Below are positions 6,050 through 7,259 of a stretch of 7,259 nucleotides of DNA, one piece after another. Source of the DNA: Candidatus Pacearchaeota archaeon (lineage in GTDB: Archaea; Nanobdellota; Nanobdellia; Pacearchaeales; GW2011-AR1). Location of the stretch: assembly GCA_016234025.1 (NCBI GenBank), contig JACQLL010000045.1, forward strand, positions 1 to 7,259, written 5' to 3'. Below the pieces are notes generated by a model that worked only from the letters and a program-made list of their open reading frames with translations, did no database searches and was not told where the DNA came from. The position numbers and the translations under genes are program-made. The number at the start of each line of letters is the position of its first letter. Within the stretch, counting starts at the first letter, position 1.

Positions 6050-6820
6050 TTACTCCTGCTTTACAGTAGAAAGAAGAGTTGAAATTCTTTCTTTGTCAAA
6101 AGATTCAAACTTCCATACATACCATGGTGCATTTTTCTCAGGGTCAACAAACAGTAATCTCCCTTCTTGTTCTGAAAATATTCTCCTAAGTATAGACAAC
6201 ACTCTTCCATTTTTAGTTCTTACTACAAAATTTTCATAATCTTGTAATCTTGCGCCATTAAGTCGTACAGCAGAAGCTAACAATCCTCTTCCCGAACCTT
6301 GCTTGTCTTCAACAATTCCTAACTCTGCCCCATAAAATGTTCTTTCCAAATTTATGCCTGCTGAATCAAGCATCGGAGCTATCCTGGGGAAGTTTACCGA
6401 TTTTGTTCTTGTTTCTGTAGGGACTTTGTAACCCCAACTAAAACCAAATGGATTTTGTTTATCTTCAAGTAAATATCCTATAAATCCTTCTTTAGACAAC
6501 GCTTCTCTAATAAGATCATTTTGATTAACAAAGTCTGGATAAAAATCAATTAGTTCCCTCCCACACACAACACAAGATTCTAATCCATTTGCATTTCCAA
6601 CTACTCCTGTCCGTTTTGATTTGTCTAAAGGCCATTGATAGTCTGTAGGAATTTTACGAGAGGTATATTGCACATTACATCTTTCACTCTCGTCAGATAA
6701 CGAAACTCCAGAACAAACTCTTTCCTCATACCAAGGAGGACCACTAAATACTTCTTTGTAAACAGAAGAAAGTTTCCCAACATCTTTAAGAGATATTCTT
6801 CTTACAGCTATAGATTCCAT
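6050..6820 (-). CDS. GNAT-type N-acetyltransferase with a Cys-rich insertion
   Basis: 256 aa, predicted to transfer an acyl group from acetyl-CoA to an amine; the acceptor is unknown. GNAT features: an N-terminal strand-helix ending VFSGPPWYEE (25-33), a common opening in this family; strand GFSWGYKV (126-133); and the acetyl-CoA loop ELGIVEDKQGSGRGL (166-180), carrying the Q-G-S-G-R-G version of the (R/Q)xxGxG/A signature. NFVVRTKNGRVLSILRRIF (197-215) resembles the following strand-helix. Between the opening and the core is an insertion (about 36-90) with Cys36, Cys48 and a Cys83-x-x-Cys86-Gly motif, a possible zinc site. ATG 6820 has the strongest ribosome binding site in the window. The tRNA-His 3' end is only 29 nt upstream; the desuccinylase-family gene follows after 4 nt. 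An acyltransferase next to a deacylase suggests linked acylation chemistry, but that is inference. Confidence 0.8.
   Translation of the reverse strand: MESIAVRRISLKDVGKLSSVYKEVFSGPPWYEERVCSGVSLSDESERCNVQYTSRKIPTDYQWPLDKSKRTGVVGNANGLESCVVCGRELIDFYPDFVNQNDLIREALSKEGFIGYLLEDKQNPFGFSWGYKVPTETRTKSVNFPRIAPMLDSAGINLERTFYGAELGIVEDKQGSGRGLLASAVRLNGARLQDYENFVVRTKNGRVLSILRRIFSEQEGRLLFVDPEKNAPWYVWKFESFDKERISTLLSTVKQE
6053..6057 (-). promoter_or_regulatory. Shine-Dalgarno AGGAG of the desuccinylase-family gene
   Basis: AGGAG lies 7 nt before ATG 6045 and overlaps the last codons of the acetyltransferase gene (Lys-Gln-Glu-stop), tying initiation of this gene to translation of the upstream one. Confidence 0.7.
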
Positions 6821-6829
6821 CTTAAAATA

Positions 6830-6835
6830 CCTCCT
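6830..6835 (-). promoter_or_regulatory. Strong Shine-Dalgarno AGGAGG of the acetyltransferase gene
   Basis: AAAGGAGGT on the - strand is centred here, 9 nt before ATG 6820. It is the best ribosome binding site in the window and lies between the tRNA-His 3' end and the gene, implying a leadered mRNA rather than the leaderless mode of hisS. Confidence 0.8.
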
Positions 6836-6849
6836 TTCAATTCGTCAAG

Positions 6850-6921
6850 GGCAATAGGAGAGAATTGAACTCTCGTCTCCGAAGCCACAATCCGGCGCTC
6901 TGCCGTTGAGCTACTACTGCC
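6850..6921 (-). tRNA. tRNA-His (GUG anticodon), G-1 encoded
   Basis: A complete 72-nt cloverleaf. The acceptor stem pairs GCAGTAG with CTATTGC (one G-U). The D-arm is GCTC/GAGC, the anticodon stem CCGGA/TTCGG with loop TTGTGGC giving anticodon GTG, the variable loop AGAC, and the T-arm GAGAG-TTCAATT-CTCTC. The extra 5' G (G-1, complement of 6921) faces C73 (complement of 6850), the identity pair that histidyl-tRNA synthetases recognise. CCA is not encoded; CTT follows. No intron is present. The acetyltransferase ATG lies 29 nt past its 3' end with no room for a separate promoter, so the tRNA is probably cut out of a longer transcript. The matching synthetase gene is at 167-1372. Confidence 0.97.
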
Positions 6922-6950
6922 TATGAAAAAATAATTTGATTTAGAACTGA

Positions 6951-6995
6951 TGAATATAACCAGCACTTAGGTTTGTGCCTTTAGCTCCATAATAT
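6951..6995. repeat. Hairpin repeat, copy 1 (nearest tRNA-His)
   Basis: TGAATATAACCAGC (6951-6964) matches copy 2 at 13 of 14 positions, and GCTCC (6984-6988) is identical. Between them is a hairpin GCAC (6963-6966) / GTGC (6975-6978) whose stem sequence differs from that of copy 2 while still pairing. The two copies are 82 bp apart in direct orientation. On the - strand it is also readable as a short peptide ending before a TAA (see findings). Confidence 0.6.
6954..6959 (-). promoter_or_regulatory. Possible TATA box for tRNA-His
   Basis: TTATAT on the - strand is centred about 35 nt before G-1, which would give a leader of roughly 9 nt. It lies inside a repeat copy, and the second copy has TTGTAT at this place, so it may be incidental. 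The alternative is transcription from 7111-7119. Confidence 0.25.
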
Positions 6996-7022
6996 CTCAA
7001 AAATAAATTAATAGAAGTATAA

Positions 7023-7088
7023 CTACAAACAGTGAATACAACCAGCGTTTTTGAACGCCCTTGCTCCTATAAATGTTTGACTTTTCAT
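7023..7088 (-). CDS. Possible 21-codon leaderless micro-ORF
   Basis: ATG 7088 to TAG 7023 encodes 21 residues ending GCIHCL, with a CxxC. Its only support is position: a TATA box (7111-7119) lies about 27 nt upstream, as in the three leaderless genes of the window, and its last codons resemble those readable in repeat copy 1. It has no recognised family and overlaps the hairpin of copy 2, so an RNA explanation is equally good. Confidence 0.22.
   Translation of the reverse strand: MKSQTFIGARAFKNAGCIHCL
7033..7074. repeat. Hairpin repeat, copy 2
   Basis: TGAATACAACCAGC (7033-7046) and GCTCC (7063-7067) repeat the boxes of copy 1. The hairpin here is GCGTT (7045-7049) / AACGC (7054-7058) with a 4-nt loop, longer in stem and shorter in loop than in copy 1. 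Confidence 0.6.
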
Positions 7089-7110
7089 AAATTTATGTAG
7101 TTTTTACTAC
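7086..7110. other. AT-rich palindromes between repeat copy 2 and element C
   Basis: CATAAATTTATG (7086-7097) is a perfect 12-bp palindrome. GTAG (7097-7100) and CTAC (7107-7110) flank a T-rich loop next to it. They sit between the TATA box at 7111-7119 and the predicted transcription start, where a repressor site would be effective, though short palindromes are common in DNA this AT-rich. I see nothing else in 7120-7161. Confidence 0.25.
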
Positions 7111-7119
7111 TTTATAAAA
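7111..7119 (-). promoter_or_regulatory. TATA-box candidate for the tRNA-His/acetyltransferase unit
   Basis: TTTTATAAA on the - strand has the same distance to ATG 7088 as the boxes of the leaderless genes. A transcript from here would run through both hairpin repeats, tRNA-His, the acetyltransferase and the desuccinylase-family gene. The core is palindromic, so it could also work on the + strand, where no gene is seen. Confidence 0.4.
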
Positions 7120-7161
7120 CTTTCTTTTCAGATTTCTATATTCCCAAAAGGATAAATCTAC

Positions 7162-7174
7162 TATAGTGAACCAA
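7162..7174 (-). repeat. Right copy of the 13-bp inverted repeat
   Basis: TATAGTGAACCAA is the exact reverse complement of 108-120 and overlaps the closing stem of element C. Confidence 0.6.
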
Positions 7175-7250
7175 CTAAGTTCAATGCAGAACTAAAGTTC
7201 CGCAAGTCCTCGCTCTTCACAGAGCTTCGGATCTCGGTGTTGGTTCCCTA
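7164..7250 (-). ncRNA. Structured element C, candidate non-coding RNA (homolog of element A)
   Basis: Same orientation and fold as element A. The closing stem pairs GAACCAAC (7168-7175) with GTTGGTTC (7239-7246), extended by TAG (7164-7166) with CTA (7248-7250) across one mismatch. Hairpin one is GCAGAAC (7186-7192) with GTTCCGC (7197-7203); read on the - strand its one mismatch becomes a G-U pair, which supports that strand. Hairpin two is GCTCT (7212-7216) with AGAGC (7221-7225), with a GUGA loop on the - strand, over a GAA/GA internal loop and a TCC/GGA stem (7207-7209 with 7229-7231). It is upstream of tRNA-His on the same strand, and its 5' edge is close to the window end, so further parts may be cut off. 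Confidence 0.5.
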
Positions 7251-7259
7251 ACACCAAGA

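Noticed and set aside
6946..6955. CTGATGA next to repeat copy 1, resembling the hammerhead ribozyme core or a C box of C/D RNAs
   Set aside because: No GAAA core strand or helices follow as a hammerhead needs, copy 2 has CAGTGAA at the same place, and no D-box CTGA lies at a suitable distance.
6951..7074. The two hairpin repeats as a minimal CRISPR array
   Set aside because: Only two copies, repeats with variable interior, an 82-bp period and no cas genes nearby.
30..7250. Elements A and C as integron attC-like recombination sites
   Set aside because: They are hairpin-rich and flank genes, but A lacks the GTT of the attC core, no integrase is present, and the enclosed genes include housekeeping hisS in opposite orientation to the rest.

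Overview
The window looks archaeal, and most like a small-genome DPANN-type lineage (Woesearchaeota/Pacearchaeota-like); the lineage is inference. Three start codons sit about 25 nt downstream of a TATA box with no ribosome binding site, which is leaderless archaeal transcription. The histidyl-tRNA synthetase keeps its class II motifs, and the tRNA-His gene encodes G-1 and C73 but no CCA.

Layout, left to right. 1-166 is non-coding: a structured element (A, 30-118) and a leaderless promoter for hisS (167-1372, + strand). Converging on hisS is an 853-residue protein kinase fused to a large unrecognised C-terminal region (1451-4012, - strand) with its own promoter. Upstream on the - strand is a three-gene unit: a 56-residue single-pass membrane protein (4847-5017), an HD-domain predicted phosphohydrolase (4258-4830) and a DUF167/YggU-like protein (4056-4274) overlapping the HD gene. 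The gap 5018-5223 holds that unit's promoter, a second long-range structured element (B, 5054-5182) and a terminator-like hairpin. Next comes a - strand series: tRNA-His(GUG) at 6850-6921, then after only 29 nt a GNAT-type acetyltransferase (6050-6820), then after 4 nt a very AT-rich succinylglutamate desuccinylase/aspartoacylase-family gene (5224-6045). These two genes, unlike the leaderless ones, have clear Shine-Dalgarno sequences. Upstream of the tRNA, 6922-7259 carries two copies of a hairpin-bearing repeat 82 bp apart, a possible 21-codon leaderless micro-ORF, and a third structured element (C, 7164-7250) homologous to A.

The most unusual content is in the non-coding DNA. A and C fold on the - strand into the same three-way shape: a closing stem built on ACCAA/TTGGT, a stem capped by a GUGA tetraloop over a GAA/GA internal loop, and a second hairpin, with compensatory base changes between copies. 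B shares 12-nt and 8-nt identical blocks with A around a stem whose pairs also covary. A lies beside hisS, whose enzyme charges tRNA-His, and C lies upstream of the tRNA-His gene. Whether these are expressed RNAs, regulatory leaders or MITE-like intergenic repeats cannot be settled from one window.
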